Source: Parelaphostrongylus tenuis (Eukaryota; Nematoda; Chromadorea; Rhabditida; Metastrongylidae). Taken from it: a stretch of DNA of 64,000 nt. The position numbers and the translations under genes were made by a program. The stretch is taken from contig JAHQIW010000002.1 in assembly GCA_019055375.1 (NCBI GenBank), positions 310,001 to 374,000 on the forward strand, read 5' to 3'. Each line of letters starts with the position of its first letter. The stretch's first letter is position 1. Below are positions 52,901 through 61,495 of the stretch, in pieces. The notes below the pieces were generated by a model, which saw nothing but the letters and a program-made list of their open reading frames with translations, did not search any database and was not told the origin of the DNA.

Positions 52901-55900
52901 CGATGTTGATCTCTTGGCCTTTCCCCGCCTCTCCCTTCAATTCTCCCAACACTCTTCGGCAATCAATGACGAACTTCATACGGACGCGCGACCTGGCTAT
53001 CCTCGATACTGCAATGAGACCTACTGGATCGTTATCTATGACGTTTGTGACGAAAGTGAAATCCTCAAGCAAGCGAGGAGACGAATCGAAAGCTAGAGGT
53101 ACTGAGACTCGCATAGCAGAGAGCAAACTGTGATGCGAGTCAAATTAAGTGATAAAAGCGATGAACTTATCGCAATTTATCGCGTTGGTTTCTCAGCGCT
53201 TTTTGCATCCGACTCGTTTTCGCGCATTCATCTTCTAGAAATGTCTTCTAATATTCTACTCATTCTTTCGACTGATTCTTGGGGTTCTCATTTTCTTTGC
53301 TCGGGACGATTCGTCTTGCCATCTGCGAAGTAGATGAACTGAAGCGTCACCTTAGGTGCTCGCGGATTGACTGCACGGGAGTGCAGAGGAGGGGTTTAAA
53401 CCCCACACCGCCTTACTTATCAACTTGCTTTATGATAAAAAGGATAAAGGAAAAAGCTCTCGGCGTTGGTTAATCCCTGAGGGATGCGCCATGCATTCGA
53501 CTTCAATTTTCAACTTCGTTTGAGGTGATTGAATCCATATCTGGCCTTTACAATGACTCGCGGTGGCCTCCTGCTGAACCGAGTCAGTGCTGCTTATCCT
53601 CCCAGACAAGTGTGAAATCAGTTGGTACTAATTCACCGACCCCGGAGGGATGGATGGCTAGGTGAGCCATGAGCGCGAGATCAAACCATTGACCTCGTGT
53701 GCGACGCAGAGTACCTCTAGCCACTGCACCACATGCGCTTTTTTACTTTGTGATACAGTAAACTGAACCACTAACCAATGTTCCACCTCGTCGCATAGTG
53801 CTATAATAGTAATATAGGAGACATTGTATTCGACACTGACTTTCTTGAGCGTGGGCATGAATCGAATTCTTTATTTATCTTCCTCGGCACCGTGAAACTA
53901 TGGCCCTTGCATCTATAACTGGTAACTCTGGACGGTCTGCCCCAGCTCCTCTGCGTCTCCAACTCTCAGCGAGCCATTGATAGATGCAATACCAGAGATG
54001 CGGAGGAGATGGGGCACACCGTCCATATTTAGCAGTTAGAGATGTAGAGACTGCGGCTCCAAGGTCCCGGGAAGGTTCTAATTTCTTTATGATCTAATGC
54101 GCTATAATATAGTGGAAACAAATGCCGTCAGCATGGGTGAGACGCGGGTTCAACCACTACTGAGGTTGAAATTATTGTATACCACTCAGCACCTTTGCGT
54201 ACATGACTACGTCTTCATAGCAGTGTTAAAAGAGCGATAAACTAAAAATTTCTCAAGTATGATCGTATTTATCTTTGTAGTGCCTCTGTACTGTTGTGAG
54301 AGTCCTTTAGCACAAAATTTTGCTAGGTTGTTTTCCTTGCGGTCAGATCGTATTTCTTCCTATGTCTGATAGCTCGACAATCGGTACTCATTGACGGTGA
54401 GTCTCCAAAGGACAACAATCCGGTGAGTATTTATCCTATTTTCCTCGACAAAATTTGTAATCAGTCGTGATTTAGTGTCATTTTTCACTAGGCTTATCCT
54501 CTCGTACCTCTCGTAATGACGTCACTGCAGTTCATCTTCTATGTGGGATGGATGAAAGTGAGTTGCGTTGCATATTTGATCTGCTATGCGACTTCTCGAA
54601 AATGTCACGCTCTATGCCTCTCTGTTTCAAGGATTTGCCGTTTGTGCATCGTCTACTAATTTGATAGGCTTTTACTCTTCGTGTTCTAACCTTCTCAAGA
54701 CCGCGTGCTACAGAACCTAGCACGCTGGCGACGTCGCGTCCAATTTAACTAATGTAGGTAGCGGTGTCGAGTCTCCGCTTACATTTACGCTGATGTACGG
54801 GGCATTAGCAATAGGGGAAATTATTGGGTATAGAAGGGTTTTGGAAAAAGTCATGTCATTGAATCATAGACTCTGAGAAGGCTTCTATAAGGAAATCTCA
54901 AAACTAAACAATTTAATACTTCGGAATTATAGTATTTTTACTGCTTTTTTCGCAATGTTATGATGTTACTTATATAACTAAGAGAATTGAGTGGTGAGCA
55001 AAAACATGGCCTCAGGCGGGAATTGAACCCACGTTTCGTCCTATACGGGGACGCGTGCTCTACCACTACACCACTGAGGCACATTTGCCCGACCACTCAA
55101 TTTGAAAGTTATATAGGATAGTGGTCGGGCAAAAGTGCCTCAATGGTGTAGTGGTAGAGCACGCGTTCCCGGATAGGATGAAACGTGGGTGCGATTCCCG
55201 CCTGAGGCCGTGTTTTTGCTCACCACTCAATTCTCTTAGTTAAACAATTTATTTATTAGGAATCTTCTAATGTTTCAGCAAGAAAACTAAATTGCTGTGA
55301 AAGGGAACATACTTCCAACTAATATCTAGTATTTCTTTCATTTTTGTCTATGTTTTTGTAGTCATTCAATAGCTTAAAGAGTGGAGATTACGTTCTATCA
55401 TGGGAAAGAAGATTGTACTTGGCGTTCTGAGTACTTTCCCAACCTTCATTACAGATTTTTGAACTTATATAGTTGTATTTCCATTGGGTCTCTTCATAAG
55501 CTTTGGCATTGGAGGAATAAACACCAAGTTCATTCAGCAGAGTAAAAAAATTGCATGATTTTGGTATCATTCAATAACGCATATTTTTTATAGAGATTTT
55601 GGCATACAATTTCCCTAAAACTGCTTTGAAATGTAGCTGTCGTGGGAACAAATCCTCTTTCTATTCAAGGGCGAATGGCGCGTAGGGGAAATGTTAGTGA
55701 AGCGATGCGCAAATTCAATGGAGCTTACTGTGGACGGCCCGAACGTTAGTGATTCTCCAGACTGTTCTCTCCGGCTTTGAACTTCGCGGACAACTTCACA
55801 GCCGTCTTTTCTGCAACCGTATCATCGCCCCAAGCTCCATTAATCTTGTGAGCCGCTTCACTAGCATTTTCCCCTACACGTCATTCGTGCTTGAGTAGCA

Positions 55901-58900
55901 AATGAATTTGTTCACACGACAGCTCCACCTTGAAGCAAGTATAGGTAAGTTTTATTCAGAAATATTCCCAAGAATGCGCAGTAGAACGATGTCAACATCA
56001 TGCACTTCCAATTGCTCCTGGTTAATTAATTCGGTGTTTATTTTTGTAGTTCTGAATTAATTTAATGACCCAAAACTTAAAGTTCAGTTAAATAACTATG
56101 TCCGACAAAAAAGGCTCTCAAATGATGAGCTGTACAAAGCCATACCACTGTTTTAGAGGGTTGAAAGTTTTGTTGGAGAGCACTTTTTACTTTTCACTAT
56201 TTATAAGAATTCCTATTGGGTTTCAATATTATTTACAGGTTGCCGAAAGTTTAATGAATCCCCTCGGTGAGGACGACGACGATTTTGAGTGCAATTTTCT
56301 AATTGATCGCAACTTGAATGTACGTATTTATGGATGTTGTGCCAGCAACTGCGCAGCTTTTTTGCTGAAAGTAATCGTCTTAGATGTTTAGATTGGGCTT
56401 GCTATAGTTGATGAGTGCTATGGAGACTTGCCACTTCAGCAAAAGGATGTCTACTGGAGTACTGGTAGGCCAATTTTTACCGCTTTATGCGACCCGAAAA
56501 ATATTTGAGGGTTTCACTCGAAGAAATACAGTCTATGCAAATTTCAAACTGCACTGTATTTATGATACTTCCATTCAGTAGAAATTCCTTTTACCAGATA
56601 ACATCGAGCCGTTGTACGCATCCGATGTGGCTTTGAAGCCGATCAATCCACAAGTCGGCTCAGCTTCGCATTATGAGTGAGTGACGTCATTTATTAGCAG
56701 TTGTGGTTTATCAAATGGAAAACTGTCTTGTCTTGTGTGATCTTCTAACGAGATCGTGCTCCAGACCGCCAGAAGATGACGTGATTATGATGCCGCATAT
56801 TGCTTTGGATGAATATAACGATCGGTCACTTGATGATAGTGAAGGACGACTTTTACCGCGAGGTTGATTTGCTACAGCCTTTTGTTGAAGAGGAGTCAAT
56901 CGGTTGTCACTACAAAACTAAACTATTGTGAATCTTTCTATTAGGCATCTCTGTTGTTTCCGTGAATCGACATTATGATAGTAAGACAAGTCTATCCAAC
57001 AAAATGGGAATAATCGAGACCATTTGCAAGCAATTCAGCCGGTAAGTGTTTGTTTATTTAGTCTGTTGTTGTACCATATGCGATACACTGATTGACGCGA
57101 CGCGTATAGGCTTACTCTGCTCTTTGTAATGGGCGCGTGTTCTCGTAAAAAAACTGTTATATTCTACTTATTTGACTATTCAACATCTATGGGGTCTGCT
57201 CAAGATCTTCAGAATACTCTATGAAGAATTTATATTTCTAAGCAACATACAATTTATAACGGCTTACAATAAAAGGCACAAACACTTCTTAAAAACATTC
57301 ACAATGCTCACTTGCATCATAAAGCAGAAACTTCATTTTTGGCAAAAATTCGATTATTTTGTTATTGATTTAGAAGCATTAGCGTTGTTTTTTTCAAAAA
57401 TAGCCTTATTGAAGCCTCTTCAATCGTGTTATTCCCTTTATTGTCCACATAGTTCCCTTCAGTGTGATAGAAATCCGAATTCAATAACGAAACTACGACT
57501 GTGATGATAACTTGCCCCACTAGCAGATCGACCGCGCTGCGTGCCACGCGAAAACTCAACGTTGTACCGAAAGGGTCAATTACTGATTCCTTGTCTAAGA
57601 CTCATATGTAGTACTGCTTTAAACAGTTTTATAATTTATAATTTCCTATAACATAGTCACATTGGTGGATGCAAGCCTTGTTAGTATTCATTGTGAGTTT
57701 TACTGAGGTAACTATAGAGACGTCATAAGAAAGGAATGTTCTGCCTTATTTCTCGAGAAGTTGTATTGCAATGTTTTTTTTTTCCTTGATTCTGATGACT
57801 TAAGTGACACCCGCTGCCATAAGCGCCGTTTTATCATCACTTTTACCAAATGTGTAAATCCCAAAAATGCTTCCCACTGGAAATTTTCAAGTCCTGGGTC
57901 TGGTAAAGTGGTTTGAGTCTCGCTTTGCTGGTGTTTGATTGCCGAATCTTTTCTTAAACATATGTTTGAGAGGTTTCTCTTTGATTCAGCTGATATTACG
58001 AGGTTAATAACTAAGATTTACTCGGCTAACGTTTCCAGGTCTCCGTCTTCTCTGAAGCTGATGTTTCGAGTCAGTTTCAACAGTTCTTCGCCCTCATTGT
58101 AAATCTTTCTTTTCGCTGATGTTTGAGTAAATTAATGTTTGCCGAAGCACCGCTTAAATGACAAACCTCACTCGCCGCTGTCCTCATATACAATATATCG
58201 TCATGCTATTCAATCGTTGATTATGACTTCTTGGGCAATATATCTTGCAGTAGGTTTAATAGATTTTCAAAATGTCAGAAGAGTTGGTAACACACTGGTG
58301 ATAGATGTAACGCGTAAGGAACTTGAACTGTTATGTAGTCGTAGCTTGTCATTCATCTGAACCAACATTTTCTCATAGCGAAATTGGCCATTTTTATGGG
58401 CTAAAGCTTATGAAATGCAGACGTTGCAGTGTTTGTTGCACTTTCTTCATAAACTCCTAAGAGAGCCCTCCGCGCTAAGAGTTTCTTTGAAGATCGAGGA
58501 AGGCTCACTAGATAATTGCTGAATTTGGAAAAATTAATAATTTTTCTTGATCAAAGTTTTCTCTGAGAAGTATCTTGCTCGTTCACAGTCGTATAGTGTA
58601 TTTGCTGAACATCATATTTTTCCTACTTTTTCCTAAAATTAACTATTAAAAGTGGTCCTTATAGGGATTTTTTTTGAAAGTTCTCAGCTGAACTGGAATA
58701 TTTGGTATAGTTCTCTTCCACTGTCTCATGCGGATGCTTTTCCACTGTTTTGTATGGATCTGTTCTAAGTAAGATCTTCAGATGGTTATTTATCAATGTA
58801 TACCGATTGTCCGTAGTGTTTTTTCATTCTTCGGAGCTTTAATCTTCGTCACACCACTTGGAGACAGTTATTTCCTGTGTTATCAATTGCCTGCCCTAAC

Positions 58901-61495
58901 TCATGTCAACTCTTTAGAAACCATGTTTATTCTTGACCTCAAACGCCACGCGCTCACCGGGTTAACTAGCATGTTGTGGTTTTCTGATAAAATTGAGATT
59001 TTTAATAGTTACTTAAGGAGATTTTGCGATCAGTAAAAGAAAGAATGTCACCAAATAGATTTCGGTAAGACTATGTCTAGTATAGAGGGCATGTGGCGCA
59101 GTGGTTAAAGGTGCTCTGCGTTGCACATGAGGTCAGTGGTTCGATCTCGCGCTCATGGCTCACCAAGCCATCCATCCTTCCGGGGTAGGTAAAGTGGTAC
59201 CAGGCAGGTCTCAGACTTGTCTGGGAGGATGAGCAGCACTGACTCGGTTCAGCGGGAGGCCACCGCGAGTCATTGCAAAGGCCAGATATGCATTCAATCA
59301 CCTCAGACGAAGTTAAAAATTGAAGTCGAATGCATGGCGCATCCTTCAGGGATTAATCAACGCTGAGAGCTTTATCGTTTTTTATCCTTTAGGTCCAGTA
59401 TGGTAACCCCAACGCTTCCCAATGAACAATACAACATTCAGCTGTTTGTCAAAAATGATGCGACATACGACGTAGAGTTTTTTCCTCAAATACAATTGTG
59501 CACTGCAAATCTATTCTTGAAAGTGTTTGTGCATATTGCAGTGAGTTGCTATGAATTGTATGCTGCCAAAATTTGTGGGTTCTTTCTTACTTCTTAAGCG
59601 TATTGTTTCATTCAGTCTTTTTATATTTGAAATCAAGTTATTGTCAAAAGGCTATGGCATGTTGAAGAATGTTTTAGTATCCTTAGCCAAGGGGTATAAA
59701 AGGGCACGCGCGCTGGGGATCAATCAACTAAGAATCAAAAAGGATCAGTGTCAATCACGTTCGATTATGCCTCACGAATATATGTTGGAGACTGCTGCTA
59801 GGAAGACGGCCGAGAATTCAAACACTGTCTTGGCCAGACACTACTACCAATCGGACAGTGATCCACTGGTTGAAGCGCTTTGACAAAGGTGATGCAAGCT
59901 GTCAAAGTCAACATCCCTCTCTCCGGCCAATTATCTTTGACGCAGACGCTCTGCGCCAGAGGTGGGGGTACATTCGGATGTTGGTACCGGGTATTTAAAG
60001 CGGACACTTGGATATGGCCCAATCACCATAACTCACCATCTAAATAAAGCGGACTACTGCAAAGTGATGACACATTGAACACCTCATGAATTAACCGATC
60101 ACCACCACGCCGGACTCGTAACCATCTGCAAAAGTCTTTTGGTGAGACCGTACCGGCAAGATTTTCTTCAGTCAGCTATCCTGAAGATGGGTCCTGGGTT
60201 CACTACGAGAACAACACGCGCCGGCCGTAGTGGCTGCCTCGCGACTGAGACCATTAGCTCAACCAAAACCCAAGTTCCACGTTTGGGAGATTATAAACTT
60301 GATTATGCTGGGTTTTTCGGATTGGCAAGGCATGCCGTCTTGAGAACTGCTCCACAGCAAGCACACAATTAATTCCAATATATATGGAGACAATAACTCC
60401 GGCGTTGTCCGCAGCAGTGCGAAAGAAGCATCCAAAGCAACTCAATGTCGTTCTTCTCCAGCATTACGCTCGACCTAGCACATTGCAAAGTCGACTGGTC
60501 ACATTTTGGAGAAACTGGGCCAAACCGCGGCACCACATCCACCATAAGCCGTGATATTGCATCATAAGAAGACCATATCTTCCGCTCACTGAAACACCAC
60601 CTACGAGGGAATAAAAGACTACTACGAGCTTAAAAAAGGCCTCACCAATCTCTTTGATCGCAGCCTCGCCTTTTTTGGAAGAAAAGCATCCAATCTTCGC
60701 ATAGAAATGAATGCAAATCATTGATCATGGTGGTGACTATAGTTGTTGATTACTCGATCTCCTCGCTCAAATGACAGCTAATAATGACAAAGGTGTCAAA
60801 ATGCCCATCGTTCCCTTCGAAAAAGGAAGTTAATAAGGAGACAATCCGAATTAGAATTTTCAATTCAGTATCGTAAGGTTGTTAATCGAAGATGGTGTTA
60901 AAGTAATCAAATAAGTGCGAGATTTATATGGAGCCGCGCACCCATCACGGTAGTTTTAAGTAACAGGGACGTGGCGTGAGCAGGCGTGTATCAAAATTTA
61001 TACGCGCGATCCTACAACTTTTTGTTGCATTGAATATGCACCAGTGATAATTGAATTTTACTGTAACATTTATGTCCTGAAACCGAGCATTTTTTTGAAT
61101 AGCACAATGACGTAGTGCTTGAAGGGATGGCAGGAAACTATCGCGACCAAATCGTCTTGACATTTCGCAAATTTCACTGTGCAACGATCTCAAGTCAACC
61201 GTAGACACAGCTGGAGCTAGTTCACTCGACATTCTTGGTGAACTTGTTGATGAGGTCAATCGTAGCAACGGTCTCGTCCTAGATGGCGGTAATTTTCTTT
61301 ACAATTGAATATGTTCAAAGAAGCTGCTTTGTTCAAAACTATCCTCTTCTAGACCTTTCACCAACAACTCCGCTACATAGATCACCAGTTGCTGATGTGC
61401 TCTCAAGTGTACCGGAAGAAGATGAAGACAGCCAAAGAACACGTAACAGTGTAGATTTTCAGAAGTGGAAAATGGAAGCTGGAAAAGAAAAGTGA
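43940..61495 (+). CDS. Bestrophin-family chloride channel (16 exons), one-base frame break in exon 3
   Basis: Bestrophins form pentameric, calcium-regulated anion channels in membranes. Exons: 43940-44041, 44108-44190, 46055-46188, 48054-48147, 51987-52059, 52155-52309, 52370-52447, 54327-54422, 54492-54557, 56239-56319, 56392-56464, 56598-56676, 56753-56862, 56945-57041, 61134-61261, 61353-61495. Signature blocks in order: start [22 protein letters not shown], pore neck [63 protein letters not shown] and the calcium clasp GEDDDDFE. The C-terminal 150 residues are acidic and variable, as usual. All junction phases agree, but exon 3 lacks one base after the Leu codon of MLG (46121-46124), so the frame breaks at the position of the third neck residue. 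With one base added the total is 531 codons including stop, about 530 residues, normal for nematode bestrophins. The exact starts of exon 15 (alternative acceptor 9 bp upstream) and of the 3' end are less sure. Confidence 0.88.
44683..44877 (-). other. Minus-strand open frame inside bestrophin intron 2, unrecognised
   Basis: A 64-codon frame has protein-like composition ([20 protein letters not shown], then [12 protein letters not shown]). An overlapping 165-codon frame in another phase (44352-44849) is basic and low in complexity, and looks like a shadow. I know no family for either; there is no clear splice partner. Confidence 0.2.
45215..45478. mobile_element. Foldback element, copy A of a two-copy palindromic family
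   Basis: The left half (cggcttctgcatctcttact, then ctatctgctccacctcagct, gcatctctaactctcagcg) is the reverse complement of the right half (gagatgcagagaagatggag, then caggcagtccagagttgcca). A second copy with the same architecture lies at 53880-54085. It occupies bestrophin intron 2. No open frame is significant. Confidence 0.7.
46235..47010. mobile_element. Long-inverted-repeat DNA element, non-autonomous
   Basis: The left module (46250-46385) recurs in inverted form at about 46800-46960 (tggttactaacactctt is the reverse of a motif found in the copy at 14363). The middle matches 14500-14920: taaccgtttgatagcgtaag, cttttcactgcagtgtaac, a G-rich block, then cttttcgtggccttc. Frames across it (46058-46378, 46774-47124) are chance. 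It is inserted in bestrophin intron 3. Confidence 0.6.
47172..47430. mobile_element. Inverted pair of tRNA-like elements
   Basis: The left unit, 47172-47246 (minus), reads ggtgtagtggtagaacgcgc and a B-box-like ggttctactccag. The right unit, 47359-47430 (+), reads GACTTGATGGTGTAGTGGTA with a B-box-like agttcaactacagtc and 3' end taaggtc, which can pair with the 5' end. The units face away from each other across a 112-bp spacer. Both keep the A-box better than the B-box. Flank gcttatcactcagttctctt matches the flank at 55217-55240. It lies in bestrophin intron 3. Confidence 0.65.
47484..47800. mobile_element. Palindromic pair of a second tRNA-like family
   Basis: The left unit is 47508-47578 (minus); the right is 47655-47725 (+). 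The right reads GCGTCGGTGGTGCAACGGTT and GCACACGCTCCCGGAAAGAG, with a slightly decayed B-box ggttcggatcccgg and an acceptor-like partner ending cacgc. Outer flanks gtgaagtgctctgcaaaaac (47484) and gcacagcacttcac (to 47749) are inverted repeats. The 76-bp centre carries ccgtcgacggttggctg. The right end continues to about 47800 with caccgcaagtggcggtca, a terminal block also seen at 49689 and 51690. Confidence 0.72.
48390..48603 (-). mobile_element. SINE family 2, minus strand
   Basis: Landmarks in reverse: ggtctcgatactcgtgggat, aaatactggtcgagcgcgtc, tcctttcaatcgcgaagata, gccaggttggccg, and head end catcactaaccgattggcca. The C-run side reads ggtggtggagaattta. It lies in bestrophin intron 4. Confidence 0.7.
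48882..49098 (+). mobile_element. SINE family 2
   Basis: The head aggcgccgtggccgagtggt has the Ser/Leu-type A-box. The poly-C tract is short (accccca). The body reads cagtcaagaacgaagcttta and ggaacgccacagccaagcta, and the tail is cgaatcgaatgctaggc followed by gggattcgcgcaataaaa. Bestrophin intron 4. Confidence 0.8.
49209..49488 (+). mobile_element. SINE family 1
   Basis: The head aatgtggcgcagtgcttaga and B-box-like ggtcaattccgcg are decayed, but the body is clear (ttcggggtcggtaaattggt, ggataagcagaactgactcg, atgcattcaatcatctcag). The tail lacks the usual TTTATCC units, and a tRNA-like element starts within a few bases at 49494, suggesting insertion at or next to the SINE tail. Confidence 0.82.
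49494..49564 (-). repeat. tRNA-like element, 71 nt, second family
   Basis: The minus strand runs GCGTCGG to CTGACGC with good acceptor-like pairing, T-arm tgggttcgaatcccgg (perfect B-box), and anticodon-arm-like acgctcccagaaagagtgag. The D-arm is partly decayed (tagtccgacggttagcat). Flank tcgctttgcacagcactc follows, as in the copies at 47484 and 51600. The foldback at 49689 lies 125 bp on. Confidence 0.65.
49689..49945. mobile_element. Near-perfect foldback element with fused tRNA-like half-arms
   Basis: The termini CAGTCTAAATTC and a diverged right end gaatgagactg are inverted. The arms of about 115 bp continue through ttttgactgccacttgcagt, a tatagtatac block, ggagcactgtgcaaaaacgt and ttgcgtcagccgggattcgc to the centre near 49820. 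The central loop is only about 20 nt (ctttccgatagggtagcata). Each arm carries the B-box half of the tRNA-like sequence but not the whole molecule, as if a palindrome of two full units had collapsed at the centre. Bestrophin intron 4. Confidence 0.8.
50405..50660 (-). mobile_element. SINE family 2 with G-run (poly-C on its own strand)
   Basis: In reverse: tgcggtttccagtacttcta, gcattcaattctttttcgtc, cttgaatgacgtagaaaact, tctctttgcaatctcagaga, tagccaggctatcgcgttcc, then a long G-rich tract at 50563-50600, and head end catcagaaacactcggctac. The G tract is interrupted by A. Bestrophin intron 4. Confidence 0.8.
50683..51255 (-). pseudogene. RTE-like LINE, 3' part of the ORF2-type protein
   Basis: The minus strand from 51255 gives [18 protein letters not shown], then [32 protein letters not shown] and [15 protein letters not shown], changes frame near 50870, and goes on [12 protein letters not shown] and [17 protein letters not shown]. 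This is the conserved C-terminal region downstream of the reverse transcriptase in RTE-type LINEs. The 5' two thirds are absent, as expected for 5'-truncated insertion. It lies antisense in bestrophin intron 4 and is related to 22605-22735. Confidence 0.85.
51390..51547 (-). mobile_element. SINE family 1 with internal deletion, minus strand
   Basis: The tail side (ggataaagctcttggcgttg, ccctgagggaagcgctatgc, gaggtgattcgatgcatat) and the head (actcagagcacctctaacca, then ctgcgccacatgcgctc) are both present, but the middle 140 bp is replaced by about 25 bp of other sequence. Confidence 0.8.
51600..51712 (-). mobile_element. Half foldback element of the second tRNA-like family
   Basis: One arm from catgtggagtgctgtgcaaa through tgcgtcagctgggattcgaa to cagatctgac is followed at once by the outer arm in the opposite sense (attgggtatactataatatc, then gcaagtagcagtcaaaatag), ending gaatttagactg. 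That terminus is the exact reverse complement of the left end at 49689, which defines the element end. Confidence 0.7.
51799..51866 (-). repeat. tRNA-like element, single copy
   Basis: The minus strand runs tgacccgatagtgcagggtt, agctcacgcttccggcaag and a B-box cgggttcaactccgccc. The 3' end pairs poorly with the 5' end. It lies 121 bp before bestrophin exon 5. Confidence 0.5.
52515..52818 (+). mobile_element. SINE family 1, full length, well preserved
   Basis: The head gagcgcatgtggcgcagtgg, ttagaggtgacctgcgtcgc, B-box ggttcgatctc and tgctcatggctc are near consensus. The body includes ccatccatccctccggggtc, ggacaataagcagcactgac and gcattcaatcacctcaaacg; the tail is gcttatcctttatccttt. This is one of the best copies here. 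It is in bestrophin intron 7, sense to the gene. Confidence 0.92.
52864..53118 (+). mobile_element. SINE family 2, diverged head
   Basis: aggccactggccaagtggct is the A-box region. The C-run is replaced by cctttccccgcctctccctt. The body reads ttcggcaatcaatgacgaac and ctggctatcctcgatactgc, with tail cgaatcgaaagctagaggta, then ctgagactcgca. The long frames across it (52531-53133 and others) come from SINEs 1 and 2 together and are not genes. Intron 7. Confidence 0.72.
53440..53741 (-). mobile_element. SINE family 1, full length, minus strand, well preserved
   Basis: It reads aggataaaggaaaaagctct, cggcgttggttaatccctga, gggatgcgccatgcattcga through ctgcttatcctcccagacaa and accccggaggga, then aaaccattgacctcgtgtgc to ccactgcaccacatgcgctt. 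It faces the sense copy at 52515 across a family 2 copy, all in bestrophin intron 7. Confidence 0.92.
53880..54085. mobile_element. Foldback element, copy B of the family at 45215
   Basis: The left arm tggcccttgcatctataact, ggtaactctggacggtctgc, cccagctcctctgcgtctcc is the reverse complement of the right arm ggagatggggcacaccgtcc, then atatttagcagttagagatg. It shares the same motif order as 45215-45478. Bestrophin intron 7. Confidence 0.72.
54100..54190 (+). repeat. Partial tRNA-like element
   Basis: The 3' half is clear: gcatgggtgagacgcgggtt, then caaccactactgaggttgaa and the flank taccactcagca typical of the first tRNA-like family. The A-box half is lost. Confidence 0.45.
54975..55242. mobile_element. 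Near-perfect 268-bp palindrome of two tRNA-like elements
   Basis: The arms, 54975-55098 and 55120-55242, are almost exact reverse complements with a 21-nt spacer (caatttgaaagttatatagg and a further base). Each arm holds a complete 72-nt tRNA-like unit: 55009-55080 (minus) and 55137-55208 (+). The + unit has GCCTCAA/CTGAGGC end pairing, A-box gtgtagtggtagagcac, anticodon-like arm cgttcccggataggatg and T-arm gtgggtgcgattcccgc. Outer flanks taactaagagaattgagtgg and ccactcaattctcttagtta are perfect inverted repeats. The high arm identity points to recent origin or conversion between arms. It lies in bestrophin intron 9. Confidence 0.85.
55661..55898. mobile_element. MITE-like foldback, about 60-bp arms
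   Basis: The left end ctattcaagggcgaatggcg and cgtaggggaaatgttagtga is the reverse complement of tcactagcattttcccctac and acgtcattcgtgcttgagtag on the right. The arms continue into atggagctt / aagctccat. The spacer of about 115 bp carries no gene. Bestrophin intron 9. Confidence 0.7.
58010..58100 (+). repeat. Dispersed repeat fragment of the 40008 family
   Basis: ctcggctaacgtttccaggt, ctccgtcttctctgaagctg and tttcgagtcagtttcaacag match the left arm of 40008-40577. It is a single arm. Bestrophin intron 14. Confidence 0.4.
59085..59392 (+). mobile_element. SINE family 1, full length, well preserved
   Basis: The head gagggcatgtggcgcagtgg, B-box ggttcgatctc, body ccttccggggtaggtaaag and ggatgagcagcactgactcg, and tail tttatcgttttttatccttt are near consensus. 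The tail is followed directly by ag, so the SINE end looks like a splice acceptor (ttttatcctttag) in front of an open frame. Bestrophin intron 14, sense. Confidence 0.92.
59735..60725 (+). pseudogene. Degenerate mariner transposase
   Basis: Across three frames the family order is kept: [16 protein letters not shown] (first helix-turn-helix), [45 protein letters not shown] (the WVPHEL block of active copies), [37 protein letters not shown], then HHLRGNKRL. The catalytic D,D34D positions are lost: Glu instead of Asp in the first (HYEN for YDN) and Tyr in the second (QHYARP for HDNARP); the third falls in a decayed stretch. Frameshifts and stops are many. Active mariner transposases cut and paste at TA sites in the nucleus. 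It is inserted in bestrophin intron 14, same strand. Confidence 0.85.

Noticed and set aside
52531..53133. 200-codon frame, the longest in the window
   Set aside because: It is made of a family 1 SINE followed by a family 2 SINE; no protein family and the sequence is accounted for by the repeats.
59393..59540. Regular bestrophin exon between exons 14 and 15
   Set aside because: The incoming phase fits but the outgoing phase does not match exon 15, and the bestrophin C-terminus is complete without it. Kept only as a finding on possible exonisation.
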